DNA of 64,000 nucleotides from Actinomycetales bacterium (GTDB lineage Bacteria > Actinomycetota > Actinomycetes > Actinomycetales > Dermatophilaceae). The translations under genes and the position numbers were made by a program. The stretch lies in contig JADJVX010000018.1 in the NCBI GenBank assembly GCA_016710385.1, forward strand, positions 434,001-498,000. The letters run 5' to 3'. Under the pieces are notes generated by a model. That model worked only from the letters and a program-made list of their open reading frames with translations, searched no databases and was not told the DNA's origin. Shown piece after piece: positions 1-9,076 of the stretch. How positions within the stretch are numbered: the first letter of the stretch is position 1; each line of letters begins with the position of its first letter.

Positions 1-295
1 CTGGGCCTTTCCCGACGAGCCCGATGCCGAAGGGCTGACGGTGCGCCTCTCGTACTTCGACCGCACCCCTTATGTCGAGCAAGACGCTCACGGCCAGGCG
101 ACCTATGCCGAGCACCACCGCACGATCGGCGATCGGATCCGTGACGTCGTGGCCGCCGGGCTGAGCGTCGTCGATGTCGTCGAACCGGAGTGGCCGGCGA
201 CCAACGAACAGGAGTGGGGCGGGTGGTCGCCGCTACGCGGACGGCTCATCCCCGGCACCCTCATCATCGTGGCGGAGCGGCCCCGTCAGGGCTGA
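1..295 (+). CDS. SAM-dependent methyltransferase, C-terminal fragment
   Basis: Open from the first base (frame starts at base 2) to a TGA at 293-295, so only the last ~97 residues are present. The visible part runs from WAFPDEPDAEGLTV through YFDRTPYVE and EHHRTIGDRIRDVVAAGL to WSPLRGRLIPGTLI. This matches the C-terminal half of class I SAM-dependent methyltransferases commonly found next to polA in actinobacteria; the SAM-binding glycine loop lies outside the window. It is convergent with polA, 28 bases away, with no clear terminator hairpin between them. The substrate cannot be judged. Confidence 0.6.
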   Translation, partial: WAFPDEPDAEGLTVRLSYFDRTPYVEQDAHGQATYAEHHRTIGDRIRDVVAAGLSVVDVVEPEWPATNEQEWGGWSPLRGRLIPGTLIIVAERPRQG

Positions 296-323
296 GTGCG
301 ACCGGCGACTGACGCACCCGATG

Positions 324-2993
324 TCAGTGCGCTGCGTCGTGCCACGATCGTCCGACCCCGACCGAGACATCCAACGGCACGTCCAGAGCGACCGCTGCGC
401 CCATCTCGCGGCGCACCACCTCTTCGACGACGGCCCGCTCCCCCGGCGCGATCTCCAGGACGAGTTCGTCGTGCACCTGCAGCAGGATGCGCGAGCGCAA
501 CCCGGCCTCGGTGAGTGCCTCGTCGACCCGAAGCATGGCGACCTTCATGATGTCGGCGGCCGACCCTTGGATGGGGGCATTGAGGGCCATGCGTTCGGCC
601 ATCTCGCGGCGCTGCCGATTGTCGCTGGTGAGGTCGGGCAGGTATCGCCTCCGGCCGAGCATGGTGGCGGTATAGCCGGTGTGCCGGGCGTCGTCGACGA
701 GCCGGTGCAGATAGTCGCGGACCTCGCCGAACCGCAGGAAGTATTCGTCCATGAGGGTCTTGGCTTCACCGGTGGAGATCGCGAGTTGGCGAGACAGGCC
801 GAACGCCGACAGCCCGTAGGCCAAGCCGTAGGACATCGCCTTGATCTTGGAGCGCATAGCGGGGGTGACCTCGTCGGTGGGCACCCCGAAGACTCGCGCT
901 GCGACGAAGGAATGCAGGTCCTCGCCTGACCGGAAGGCTTCGATCAGCCCGTCGTCACCGGAGAGGTGGGCCATGACCCGCATCTCGATCTGGCTGTAGT
1001 CGGCCGACATGAGTGACTCGAAGCCTTCGCCGACGATGAACATCTCGCGGATCCGCCGGCCCTCTTCGGTGCGGATCGGGACATTCTGCAGGTTGGGGTC
1101 GGTCGAGGAGAGCCGTCCGGTGGCCGCGATGGTCTGCAGATAAGTGGTGTGAATGCGGCCGTCGTCGGCCACCGACTTGAGCAGGCCCTCGACCGTCACG
1201 CGCAACCGCGACACGTCGCGGTGGCGAAGCAGTGCCTCGAGGAACGGATGCGGTTCCTTGGCATACAGCTCGGTGAGCGCGTCAGCATCGGTGGTGTAGC
1301 CGGTCTTGGTCCGCTTGGTCTTGGGCAGCCCGAGCTGGTCGAAGAGCACCTCCTGGAGCTGTTTGGGAGATCCGAGGTTGACGTCGCGTCGGTCGATCGC
1401 GTCCCAGGCGTCCTCCTGAGCCTCGCGCACACCGGCTGCGAACTCGGCCTCCAGGCCAGCCAGCTCCGGCACGTCGACCGCGATGCCGGCCCGCTCCATG
1501 CGAGCCAGCACCCCAACCAGCGGCAACTCGACCTCACTCAGCAGCCGCGTGCCGTCGGTGCGCTCCAGCTCGGCGTCGAGTGCGTCGGCGACCTCCGCGA
1601 CGGCATTTGCCGTGAGCATGGCCTCCTTCGCCTCCGAGTCACCGTCGCCGAAGTCGAGCAGCCCCTGCCCGGTGTCGGTGACATCGGTGCGCAACTCACG
1701 CCGCAACAGCCGCAACGCGAGATCGGCCAGGTCATAACCCCGTTGGTCGGGCTTGACCAGGTAGGCGGCCAGGGCCGTGTCGCTGGTGAGCCCGGCGACG
1801 GCATACCCGCGAGCAGTGAGCGCCTGGATCGGACCTTTCGCGTCGTGCATCGCCTTGGGACGCAGCGGGTCGGCGAGCCAGCCGGCCAGCGCGGCGTCGG
1901 CGGTCGGGTCGAGATCCTCCAACGACAGGTATGCCGCCTCGCCGCGAACGGTGGCAACGGCCACGCCGCGCGCGTCGCCGGTGCCTCGAGCCCACCGGCC
2001 GACCACGTGGACACCCACCCGCTGGCCGGGGACGGCATACCGCTGCAACCACCCCGCGAACTCAGGCCCGGAGAGCGCCGAGCCGAGGACCTCGAACCCC
2101 GAGTCGGCCTCTTCCGGAGCCGCCTGGAAGGTGCTGAAGAGGCGCTCACGCAACACCCGGAACTCGAGGGCGTCGAAGACCGCGTGCACCCGCTCACGGT
2201 CCCAGGGGCGACGCTCCAGGTCGTCGAGCTCTACCTTCAACGGCACGTCGGTGACGAGCTGATTGAGGCTGCGGTTGCGCAGCACCTGGTCGAGGTGGTC
2301 GCGCAGCGCCTGGCCGACCTTGCCGCCGATCTGGTCGACGTTGGCGACCACACCGGTGAGACCGCCGAACTGGCGCAGCCACTTGGCCGCGGTCTTGGGT
2401 CCGACACCGGGAATGCCGGGGAGGTTGTCGGAGGACTCGCCCACCAGCGCCGCGAGGTCGCTGTAGCGCTGCGGTGAGACGCCGTACTTCGCCTCGACCG
2501 CTGCCGGCGTCATGCGCCACACCTCGGACACCCCCCGAACGGGGTAGATCAGGGTGACTTTGTCGGTGACGAGCTGGAAACAGTCGCGGTCGCCTGAGCT
2601 GATCAGGACGTCCATGCCCGCTGCCGTGGCGCGCGTGGTGAGCGTCGCGATGAGGTCGTCGGCTTCGTAACCCTCGACCTGGACGAACGGGATGGCCAAG
2701 GCGTCGAGGATCTCTTGGACGAGCGAGATCTGCCCCTCGAACTCGCTGGGGGTCGCCGAGCGAGTGGCCTTGTAGTCGGCATACGTCTCGGAGCGGAAGG
2801 TGCGCCGCGAGACGTCGAAGGCCACGGCCACGTGGGTCGGCTCCTCGTCGCGGAGCAGGTTGATGAGCATCGAGGTGAAGCCGTAGACGGCATTGGTGTG
2901 TTGGCCGGTCTGCGTGGAGAAGTTCTCGGCCGGCAACGCGTAGAACGCGCGGTAGGCGAGCGAATGGCCGTCGAGCAACAGGAGCCTGGACAC
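324..2993 (-). CDS. polA: DNA polymerase I
   Basis: Family A DNA polymerase of 889 aa for Okazaki-fragment processing and repair synthesis. An N-terminal 5'-3' exonuclease domain (about 1-290) starts with RLLLLDGHSLAYRAFYALP and contains SSGDRDCFQL. The middle 3'-5' exonuclease-like domain shows no DxE motif, so proofreading is probably absent, as in other actinobacterial PolA. Polymerase motifs are clear: motif A DYSQIEMR (~665), motif B RSKIKAMSYGLAYG (~714) and motif C QVHDELVLEI (~839). I chose GTG at 2993 because it follows a TAGGCT -10 box by 7 bases (leaderless) and gives the usual N-terminus; an in-frame ATG at 3014 would lie upstream of that -10. It is divergent from the hotdog gene, with only 19 bases between starts. 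Confidence 0.95.
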   Translation of the reverse strand: MSRLLLLDGHSLAYRAFYALPAENFSTQTGQHTNAVYGFTSMLINLLRDEEPTHVAVAFDVSRRTFRSETYADYKATRSATPSEFEGQISLVQEILDALAIPFVQVEGYEADDLIATLTTRATAAGMDVLISSGDRDCFQLVTDKVTLIYPVRGVSEVWRMTPAAVEAKYGVSPQRYSDLAALVGESSDNLPGIPGVGPKTAAKWLRQFGGLTGVVANVDQIGGKVGQALRDHLDQVLRNRSLNQLVTDVPLKVELDDLERRPWDRERVHAVFDALEFRVLRERLFSTFQAAPEEADSGFEVLGSALSGPEFAGWLQRYAVPGQRVGVHVVGRWARGTGDARGVAVATVRGEAAYLSLEDLDPTADAALAGWLADPLRPKAMHDAKGPIQALTARGYAVAGLTSDTALAAYLVKPDQRGYDLADLALRLLRRELRTDVTDTGQGLLDFGDGDSEAKEAMLTANAVAEVADALDAELERTDGTRLLSEVELPLVGVLARMERAGIAVDVPELAGLEAEFAAGVREAQEDAWDAIDRRDVNLGSPKQLQEVLFDQLGLPKTKRTKTGYTTDADALTELYAKEPHPFLEALLRHRDVSRLRVTVEGLLKSVADDGRIHTTYLQTIAATGRLSSTDPNLQNVPIRTEEGRRIREMFIVGEGFESLMSADYSQIEMRVMAHLSGDDGLIEAFRSGEDLHSFVAARVFGVPTDEVTPAMRSKIKAMSYGLAYGLSAFGLSRQLAISTGEAKTLMDEYFLRFGEVRDYLHRLVDDARHTGYTATMLGRRRYLPDLTSDNRQRREMAERMALNAPIQGSAADIMKVAMLRVDEALTEAGLRSRILLQVHDELVLEIAPGERAVVEEVVRREMGAAVALDVPLDVSVGVGRSWHDAAH

Positions 2994-3000
2994 GTATGGC

Positions 3001-3006
3001 AGCCTA
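3001..3006 (-). promoter_or_regulatory. polA -10 box (leaderless)
   Basis: TAGGCT reading leftwards, then 7 bases, then the GTG start of polA. No Shine-Dalgarno precedes the start, so transcription probably begins at the start codon. The same box and spacing recur in front of pdtaR and lpd. Confidence 0.55.
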
Positions 3007-3012
3007 GGGCCC

Positions 3013-3507
3013 ATGTCCGACAGCGTGTCTCCCGATCGCCCCACAGCCCCCGCATCGCCGGCCTTTCCGGCGATGTCCGGCCAGGTCGACTGGTCGGATG
3101 TCGACTCGATCAACGCGGTCGGCATGGGTGCCCTGCACAACCGGATGGGGATCAGGCTCACCGAGGCCGGGCCGGATCGGGTCGTCGGCACCATGCCGGT
3201 CGAGGGCAACACCCAGCCCTACGGCTTGTTGCACGGCGGTGCATCCGTGGTGCTCGCCGAGGGTCTCGGGTCGATCCTCGCGGTCATCACCGCCGGGCCG
3301 GGCCGCGCGGCGGTCGGAGTCGAGATCAACGCCACCCATCACCGGCCGGCCACCGAGGGCATCGTCACCGGCGTGGCCACGCCGATCTCGGTCGGACGGA
3401 GCATGGGCAGCTACGAAATCGTCATCACCGACGACCGGGGCCGTCGCACCTGCACCTGCCGACTCACCTGCTCGCTGCGAGACGCTCCCCCGGTGCAGCG
3501 CGGCTGA
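3013..3507 (+). CDS. PaaI-type hotdog-fold thioesterase
   Basis: A 164-aa protein of the hotdog superfamily, probably an acyl-CoA thioesterase of the PaaI/YbgC-like group. The family signature is visible: MGIRLTEAGPDRVVGTMPV, then QPYGLLHGGASVVLAEGLGS with the catalytic-loop HGG, then GVEINATHH. Start is uncertain: ATG 3013 lies directly beside the polA promoter region, while ATG 3073 (MSGQVDWSDVDS) would remove a low-complexity Ser/Pro/Ala stretch. Divergent from polA, a pairing common in actinobacteria. The actual substrate is not inferable. Confidence 0.85.
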   Translation: MSDSVSPDRPTAPASPAFPAMSGQVDWSDVDSINAVGMGALHNRMGIRLTEAGPDRVVGTMPVEGNTQPYGLLHGGASVVLAEGLGSILAVITAGPGRAAVGVEINATHHRPATEGIVTGVATPISVGRSMGSYEIVITDDRGRRTCTCRLTCSLRDAPPVQRG

Positions 3508-3614
3508 CCGGAGAGGCAGGCCGAAACCACCCCGCGGGTCGTTCGTCCCTGGGCCGACCAGGCGCCACGCTGTTAACGTGACGCCAGTCGCAGCCGAGAT
3601 GGGGTGATCTCCCC

Positions 3615-5048
3615 CTGGAACCCAGCCAACTCACCGCGTTCGACGCATCCTTCCTGGCCTTGGATGGCCCGGTCAGCGCCGGTCATGTCTGCCTGCTCGC
3701 CCGGCTCGACGATGATGTGGCACCCGAGGAGCTGTTCCACCAGATCTCCGCCCGTCTGCATCTGGCACCGATCCTGCGTCGTCGGCTGCGCATGCCGACC
3801 TTGCCGATGGGGCGGCCGTGGTGGATCGACGACAACACCTTCGACCTCGACCGCCACCTCAGCGCTGTCGACCTCGGCGGCTCGGCCGACGACACTGCCC
3901 TGCACGAGGAGGTGGCTCGGTATGCCGCCGAACAGCTACCGCGGGATCGCCCGTTGTGGCAGCTACGACTGGTGCGCGGGCTCGCCGGCCGGCGCAGTGC
4001 GCTGGTGACCAAGATGCATCACTGTGCGGTGGACGGGGTGGGCGGCCGAGACCTGCTGGCGCTGCTCTTCGGCACCGACATTCCACCGGGCTCCCCCACC
4101 CCCGCGTGGACTCCAGGCGAAGGCCCGGGGCGCACCGAACGCTTTGCCCACCGTGTCACCGATGTCAGCAGTTGGGTGGCCTCGGCCTGGCGCCTGGAGG
4201 GCAAGGCCCTCGGTGTCACTCCCAGCACCCTGCTGCGGGTGACCCGACAGACCGCCGCCTCGTTCGCCGACGGTCTCGAGCGGCTCATCGAACACGATGA
4301 CCGGCCGACCCCCATCCCGGAGGCAACGCGGACCGGGCCGGCGCCGCAGACGCCCTTCAACGCAGCGATCAGCGCCGATCGCGCCTTCGCCACGGTGACC
4401 TTCCCCCTGGCAGCCAGCCGGCGACTGCGCCGCTGCACCGGGGTCACCGCAAACGACGTCCTGCTCGCGTCGTGCGCCGGCGCATTGCGCTCGTGGCTCG
4501 CGGCCCGGGACGCCCTATCCGAGGCGCCGCTGATCGCGTTGGTGCCGATCGCCATCAGTGGTGACCTGGCTGCAGGAGGGTTCAACCGCTTCACCCTCAC
4601 CCTGTGCCCGCTGCCCACCCACGTCGGCACAGCGCGGGGTCGGTTGGCCTTCAGCCACGCAGCGATGCAGCACGCCAAACGGGAACCCACGATCCCGCCG
4701 ACGACACTCACGGATATCGCTGCGGTGACCGGGCCCGGACTTGCCTCGCTGCTCACCCAGGCGGCTGCCCAACTACACCTGGCCGATCGGGTGCACCTGC
4801 CCTTCAACCTGATGATCTCCAATGTGCCTGCGCCCGCCCAACAACTCAGCGTGGGTCGACGGGCAGCTGTCTTGGGCACCCACCCATTTCCCCCGTTGGT
4901 CGACGGGCTTGGGCTGACGATCTGCGCTCAGGGGTATGCCGGCGGGTTGGATGTCGGAGTGGCCAGTTGCGCGACCCTCGTGCCCGACCCGGGCGAGCTG
5001 CGCGACCTGCTGGCCGCAGCCCACGACGAACTCATCGAGCTGGACTAG
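3615..5048 (+). CDS. Wax ester synthase/diacylglycerol acyltransferase (copy 1), start disturbed
   Basis: WS/DGAT bifunctional O-acyltransferase, which makes triacylglycerol or wax ester from acyl-CoA at the membrane. It has the family active-site motif HHxxxDG (HHCAVDGVGG) and the C-terminal region with NLMISNVPAP. The family N-terminus EPSQLTAFDASFLALDGP is encoded from 3618, but the frame has no ATG or GTG: it would have to begin at CTG 3615 or TTG 3660. A GTG at 3604 in another frame would give MISPLEPSQ if the C-run at 3611-3615 held one more C. Either a rare CTG start or a one-base error is therefore likely. Coordinates use CTG, giving 477 aa. A second, diverged WS/DGAT lies at 34854-36356. 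Confidence 0.8.
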   Translation: MEPSQLTAFDASFLALDGPVSAGHVCLLARLDDDVAPEELFHQISARLHLAPILRRRLRMPTLPMGRPWWIDDNTFDLDRHLSAVDLGGSADDTALHEEVARYAAEQLPRDRPLWQLRLVRGLAGRRSALVTKMHHCAVDGVGGRDLLALLFGTDIPPGSPTPAWTPGEGPGRTERFAHRVTDVSSWVASAWRLEGKALGVTPSTLLRVTRQTAASFADGLERLIEHDDRPTPIPEATRTGPAPQTPFNAAISADRAFATVTFPLAASRRLRRCTGVTANDVLLASCAGALRSWLAARDALSEAPLIALVPIAISGDLAAGGFNRFTLTLCPLPTHVGTARGRLAFSHAAMQHAKREPTIPPTTLTDIAAVTGPGLASLLTQAAAQLHLADRVHLPFNLMISNVPAPAQQLSVGRRAAVLGTHPFPPLVDGLGLTICAQGYAGGLDVGVASCATLVPDPGELRDLLAAAHDELIELD

Positions 5049-5152
5049 CCAACCCTGGTGTGACGAGCGCCCCCGCCGTGGGGAGGAATGCCGTGACGGC
5101 GCGTGGGAAGGTTCCCGGCATACCCGGCCTGAGCTCGACGAGGAAATCGCGC

Positions 5153-5737
5153 TCAGTGGGCGGTGAGGCCACCGCCGGTGGCGCGCAGCCGAGCGATGCG
5201 ACGACGCAACAGCACCTGGTCAAGTGCATGACGCGGGCCGACTTGGTCTCCCGCGAGCTTGCGGCGCAACGCAGCGGTTGAGGCCACCCGGCGGACGGTC
5301 AGCGGCGTGAAACCCAGTCGTGCATAGAACCGGTGGGCATCACGGACGTTGGAAGGGACCATGCAGGCCACCTCGGTTGCTCCCTGGAGATCAGCGAACG
5401 TCGCGACGGCCTGCATGAGGGCTCGAGCGACCCCGACCCCCCGGTCGTCCTTGCGCACGTAGATCTGTTCGATGCACAGGCACGAGCTCTCGCTGAACGG
5501 GTTGAGCGAGCAGTCGTCCACGACGACGTAGCCGGCGGGCCGCCCGTCACAGAACCCGACAAAGGCCAGCATCTGCGGGCGGGACAAGGCGCTGCGGATC
5601 GATTCTGCGGTGGTCTTGCGGACCCCAGAGTCGGACTGCACCGCCCCCTCGTCGCTGCGCGACTCCTCCCAGAGCTGGCACACGATGTCGACCAGCGCGG
5701 CGTCCGCTTTGCGGACCATGACGGTCGGTCGTGACAC
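5153..5737 (-). CDS. GNAT family N-acetyltransferase
   Basis: A 194-aa GCN5-type acetyltransferase. The core shows the acetyl-CoA binding signature: CIEQIYVRKDDRGVGVARAL (a Q/RxxGxG/A-like loop), then MVPSNVRDAHRFYARLGFTPL. A Arg/Leu-rich tail of about 50 residues after the GNAT fold is unusual and may simply be a variable end. GTG at 5737 was chosen for a GGAGGA Shine-Dalgarno 3-4 bases upstream; an ATG at 5719 is an alternative. Stands alone between the WS/DGAT and the DUF554 gene. Substrate unknown. Confidence 0.8.
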   Translation of the reverse strand: MSRPTVMVRKADAALVDIVCQLWEESRSDEGAVQSDSGVRKTTAESIRSALSRPQMLAFVGFCDGRPAGYVVVDDCSLNPFSESSCLCIEQIYVRKDDRGVGVARALMQAVATFADLQGATEVACMVPSNVRDAHRFYARLGFTPLTVRRVASTAALRRKLAGDQVGPRHALDQVLLRRRIARLRATGGGLTAH

Positions 5738-5873
5738 GGTTCCTCCAACGCACAATTCGGCACCGTCGCCCCGTGTGACGGACGGGCATGGGCCCGTTGT
5801 TGACTCACGACCTTACGACCTCCGGGCGGGGACGCGAAACCCCTCGTGGACCGGCCATCGTGGCGCAGTTGCT

Positions 5874-5879
5874 TAGGGT
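5874..5879 (+). promoter_or_regulatory. -10 box of the DUF554 gene
   Basis: TAGGGT, with GTG codons 4 and 13 bases downstream. Transcription would start at or just before the coding region, giving a leaderless or very short-leader mRNA. Confidence 0.4.
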
Positions 5880-5892
5880 TAAGGTGAGCGCC

Positions 5893-6666
5893 GTGAATGG
5901 TGGCTTCCCGGGGCTGGGAACAGTGATCAACGTCGCGACAGTCGTTGTGGGAGCCCTGCTCGGGATGTGGGTCGGCCACCGGTTGCCCGAGCGGGTCCGT
6001 GCGGTCGTCACCGATTGCTTGGGCCTCACGACGATCCTCGTCGCTGGCCTGTCCTGCGTGTCGGTGACCGATCCTGCCCTGTCGGCGGCGGTCGGCACCG
6101 GAGTCCCGGTGCTCATCGTCCTGGGCTCGTTGCTCCTCGGTGCGATTCCCGGATCGCTGCTGCGCATCGGCGATCGGCTGGAAGGGCTGGCCGGCGTGAT
6201 CCAGGACAGGGTCGCCGGCCGCAGCGCGACCACGCCCGGTGCTGCCCACGCCGCCCGGGAGCGCTTCATCGAGGGTTGGCTCACGGCCTCGCTGCTGTTC
6301 TGTGTCGGCCCGCTGACCATCCTCGGTTCCCTGTCCGACGGTCTGGGTCACGGCATCGAGCAACTGACCCTCAAGGCGGTCCTCGACGGCTTCGCGGCAC
6401 TGGCCTTCGCGTCCTCGTTCGGACTGGGAGTGCTCCTGTCTGCGGTGTCAGTGGCGGTGGTCCAGGGCGCCCTCACCGTGGTGGGCGTCGTGCTCGGATC
6501 ACTGCTGCCCGCCGCCCACATTGCGGCGCTCACTGCGACCGGCGGGCTGCTGCTCGTCGGGATCGGCCTGCGGCTGTTGCAGATCCGCGAGATCCCGGTG
6601 GCCGACATGCTTCCTGCGCTGCTCGTCGCTCCGATCCTCACTCAGGTCGTCGTCGCGCTGCGCTGA
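5893..6666 (+). CDS. DUF554 family membrane protein
   Basis: A 257-aa integral membrane protein of the DUF554 (YdfK/YqgA-like) family. It starts GLGTVINVATVVVGALLGMWVG and carries about six or seven hydrophobic segments, with a charged loop in the middle (ERFIEGWLTASLLFCVGPLTILGS). The LPERVR motif after the first segment is typical. Start GTG 5893 has GGTGAG four bases upstream; GTG 5884 is possible for a leaderless transcript. The function of this family is not established, and the neighbours give no clue. Confidence 0.8.
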   Translation: MNGGFPGLGTVINVATVVVGALLGMWVGHRLPERVRAVVTDCLGLTTILVAGLSCVSVTDPALSAAVGTGVPVLIVLGSLLLGAIPGSLLRIGDRLEGLAGVIQDRVAGRSATTPGAAHAARERFIEGWLTASLLFCVGPLTILGSLSDGLGHGIEQLTLKAVLDGFAALAFASSFGLGVLLSAVSVAVVQGALTVVGVVLGSLLPAAHIAALTATGGLLLVGIGLRLLQIREIPVADMLPALLVAPILTQVVVALR

Positions 6667-6726
6667 CCGCTGCCGGCTGGCTGCCCGCCTGCGGGGCCTC
6701 CCACCCGACCTCCCGGCCTCCCGGCC

Positions 6727-7335
6727 TCAGGTGGCAGGCAGTCCGGTAATGACGAGATCGGCAACCTCGCGCATCGACAATCGGCGGTCCATCGCCGTTT
6801 TCTGGATCCACCGGAAGGCGTCTGGTTCGGAGATCTTCAGTTGGGTCATGAGCAGGCCCTTGGCCCGGTCGACGAGCTTGCGGGTCTCCAACCGGTCGGC
6901 GAGATCCGCGATCTCGCTTTCGAGCGACTTGAGCTCGCTCCAGCGGCTGCTCGCCACCTCGATCGCGGGGGTGAGGTCGGCCAGCGTGAACGGCTTGACG
7001 ACATAGGCCATGACACCAGCGTCACGGGCTCGCTCGACGAGTTCCCGCTGGCTGAAGGCGGTCAGCATGACGACCGGCGCCAGTCCCTCGGCACCGATGA
7101 TCTCGGCCGCCGTGATGCCATCCATGACCGGCATCTTGACGTCCATGAGGACGAGGTCGGGTCGTAGGGCTCGGGTGAGATCGACGGCCTGCTGCCCATC
7201 GCCCCCTTGGCCCACGACCTGGTAGCCCGCTTCGCCGAGCATCTCGCACAGGTCCAACCGGATGATGGCTTCATCCTCGGCGACGACGAGGCGCAGTGGC
7301 GCAGCGTCCATGCCGCCAGGGGTCTGCGTGGTCAT
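6727..7335 (-). CDS. pdtaR: ANTAR-domain response regulator PdtaR
   Basis: A 202-aa RNA-binding antiterminator response regulator. The N-terminal receiver domain has the acidic pair in VVAEDEAI, the phospho-acceptor Asp in PDLVLMDVKMP, the Thr/Ser region VVMLTAFSQ and Lys in VVKPF. The C-terminal ANTAR domain (about 140-200) has ETRKLVDRAKGLLM and the AFRWIQKTAM segment. Orthologous by sequence and position (near polA and pyk) to mycobacterial PdtaR, which is phosphorylated by the kinase PdtaS; no kinase gene is nearby. The ATG start is preceded at 6 bases by TAGGCT, so the mRNA is probably leaderless. Confidence 0.93.
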   Translation of the reverse strand: MTTQTPGGMDAAPLRLVVAEDEAIIRLDLCEMLGEAGYQVVGQGGDGQQAVDLTRALRPDLVLMDVKMPVMDGITAAEIIGAEGLAPVVMLTAFSQRELVERARDAGVMAYVVKPFTLADLTPAIEVASSRWSELKSLESEIADLADRLETRKLVDRAKGLLMTQLKISEPDAFRWIQKTAMDRRLSMREVADLVITGLPAT

Positions 7336-7341
7336 GGTGGC

Positions 7342-7347
7342 AGCCTA
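7342..7347 (-). promoter_or_regulatory. pdtaR -10 box (leaderless)
   Basis: TAGGCT followed by 6 bases (GCCACC) and ATG. Placement fits transcription starting at the A of the start codon. Confidence 0.6.
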
Positions 7348-7395
7348 GTGGCGCGACATGTGCAGGTGCCGCCCACGCCACGATCCAGACAGGAG

Positions 7396-7478
7396 TGCCG
7401 GGAGCGGGACTTGAACCCGCACGATCTTTCGATCAGAGCATTTTGAGTGCCCCGTGTCTGCCATTCCACCACCCCGGC
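7396..7478 (-). tRNA. tRNA-Leu (anticodon CAA)
   Basis: On the minus strand the acceptor arm GCCGGGG pairs with CUCCCGGC, followed by discriminator A. The D arm contains GGUGGAAUGGCAGACAC as in class II leucine tRNAs. The anticodon stem GGGCA/UGCUC closes a loop CUCAAAA, giving anticodon CAA for UUG codons. A long variable arm (GAUC-GAAA-GAUC) and the T arm GCGGG-UUCAAGU-CCCGC are complete. CCA is not encoded. The 83-nt length is normal. It sits between pdtaR and pyk. Confidence 0.95.
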
Positions 7479-7563
7479 AAAGGTGCGATGCACAGCATAC
7501 CCAAGCTGGTGGCCGGTGCCGCCCACTTGGTATGCCGTCCCCGCTCACCACCTGCTGGTGGCG

Positions 7564-9013
7564 TCAATCCGAGTGGTAGAGAGCGGGATTGGCGTTATCG
7601 CCCGGCCCGCCGACGCGCAGCACCCGCATCATGTTCGTCGATCCGGGGATGCCTGGAGGTGACCCAGCGACCATGACGATGAGGTCACCTTCGACACAGC
7701 GGCCCTCGGCGAGCAGGCTGGCCTCCACCTGGGCGGCCATCTCGTCGGTGTGAGCGACCGCGGGTCCAAGGTAGGTCTCGATCCCCCAGACCAACGCGAG
7801 TTGGCTACGCGTGGCGGGATTGGATGTGAAGGCCAGCATGGGGATCTTCGAGCGGAACCGGGCCAGCCGCTTGGCCGAGTCCCCCGACGCGGTGAAGGTC
7901 ACGAGGTATTTCGCGTTGATGAGGTCTCCGACCTCGTATGCCGCGAGCGTCACCGCTCCGCCGATGGTCCGCGGCGAGCCGGCCAGCGACCCCAAGCGCT
8001 CCAGGCCGTGTTCTTCAGTGTTCTCGATGATGCGAGCCAGGGTGCGGACAGCGTCGATCGGCCAGGCCCCCACGCTGGTCTCCCCCGACAGCATGACCGC
8101 GTCGGCACCGTCGAGGACGGCATTGGCGGCATCGCTGGCCTCGGCCCGAGTCGGGCGGGAGTTTTCGACCATCGACTCGAGCACCTGGGTGGCGACGATG
8201 ACCGGCTTGGCCCGGTTGCGCGCGAGTTCGACGGCTCGCTTCTGCACGAGGGGCACCTGCTCCAGCGGCAGCTCGACTCCGAGGTCACCCCGGGCGACCA
8301 TCAGGCCGTCGAAGACGTCGAGGATCTCGGAGAGGTTGTCGACGGCCTGGGGCTTCTCGATCTTGGCAATGACCGGCAGGCGCACGCCGACCTCGTCCAT
8401 GATCGCGTGCACGTCCTCGATGTCGGAGGCCGAGCGCACGAAGGACAGCGCGATCATGTCGGCGCGCAGGCGCAGTGCCCAGCGCAGGTCCTCTTTGTCC
8501 TTCTCCGACAGCGCGGGGACGCTGACCGCGACGCCGGGCAAGGTTGATGCCCTTGTTGTTGGAGATGACCCCACCCTCGACCACCTCGGTGACGATGTCG
8601 GTGTCCGTCACCTCGACGGCGCGCAAGGTGACCTTGCCGTCGTCGACGAGCAGCAGATCGCCGGTGCGCACGTCGCCGGGCATCCCCTTGAAGGTGGTCG
8701 AGACCCGGTGCCGGTCGCCGAGGATGTCATCGGTCGTGATGGTGAAGCGGTCGCCCACGTGGAGTGTTACCGGTCCGTCGGCAAACCGTCCGGTGCGGAT
8801 CTTGGGGCCTTGCAGATCCACGAGGATGCCGACGGCGTGTCCGGTGGCATCGCTGGCCTGGCGCACCGCCCGATAGACCTTCTCGTGGGCGGAGTATTCG
8901 CCGTGCGAGAGGTTGAGGCGCGCGATGTCCATCCCCGCGACGATGAGCTCACGGATCCGCGTCGGGGTCGACGTGGCAGGACCCAGGGTGCAAACGATCT
9001 TGGCGCGGCGCAT
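7564..9013 (-). pseudogene. pyk: Pyruvate kinase, interrupted by a one-base insertion
   Basis: Glycolytic enzyme converting phosphoenolpyruvate and ADP to pyruvate and ATP. The N-terminal part begins RRAKIVCTLGPATSTP, then MDIARLNLSHG and LQGPKIRTG, and runs to GVISNNKGINL. The rest continues in another frame as PGVAVSVPALSEKD through the catalytic barrel, the DGLMVARGDLGVE and MLSGETSVGAWP motifs and the C-terminal domain. On the minus strand the junction reads AACCTTGCCCGGC where AACCTGCCCGGC would keep the frame: one extra base near 8540-8541. Otherwise full length (~480 aa). Loss of a central glycolytic gene is unlikely, so a sequence error is the simpler reading. ATG 9013 lies 8 bases behind a TAGGGT box. 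Confidence 0.88.
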
Positions 9014-9021
9014 GAGGGACA

Positions 9022-9027
9022 ACCCTA
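9022..9027 (-). promoter_or_regulatory. pyk -10 box
   Basis: TAGGGT on the minus strand, 8 bases before the pyk ATG. This suggests a leaderless or near-leaderless transcript. Confidence 0.5.
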
Positions 9028-9076
9028 GGTGGCGACGGTGGCCCGACCCAAAACGCCAGGCGGGCCACCGCCTGGG

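Noticed and set aside
7564..9022. Two separate adjacent genes in place of one pyk
   Set aside because: The two frames are the N- and C-terminal parts of one pyruvate kinase and join exactly with one base removed.
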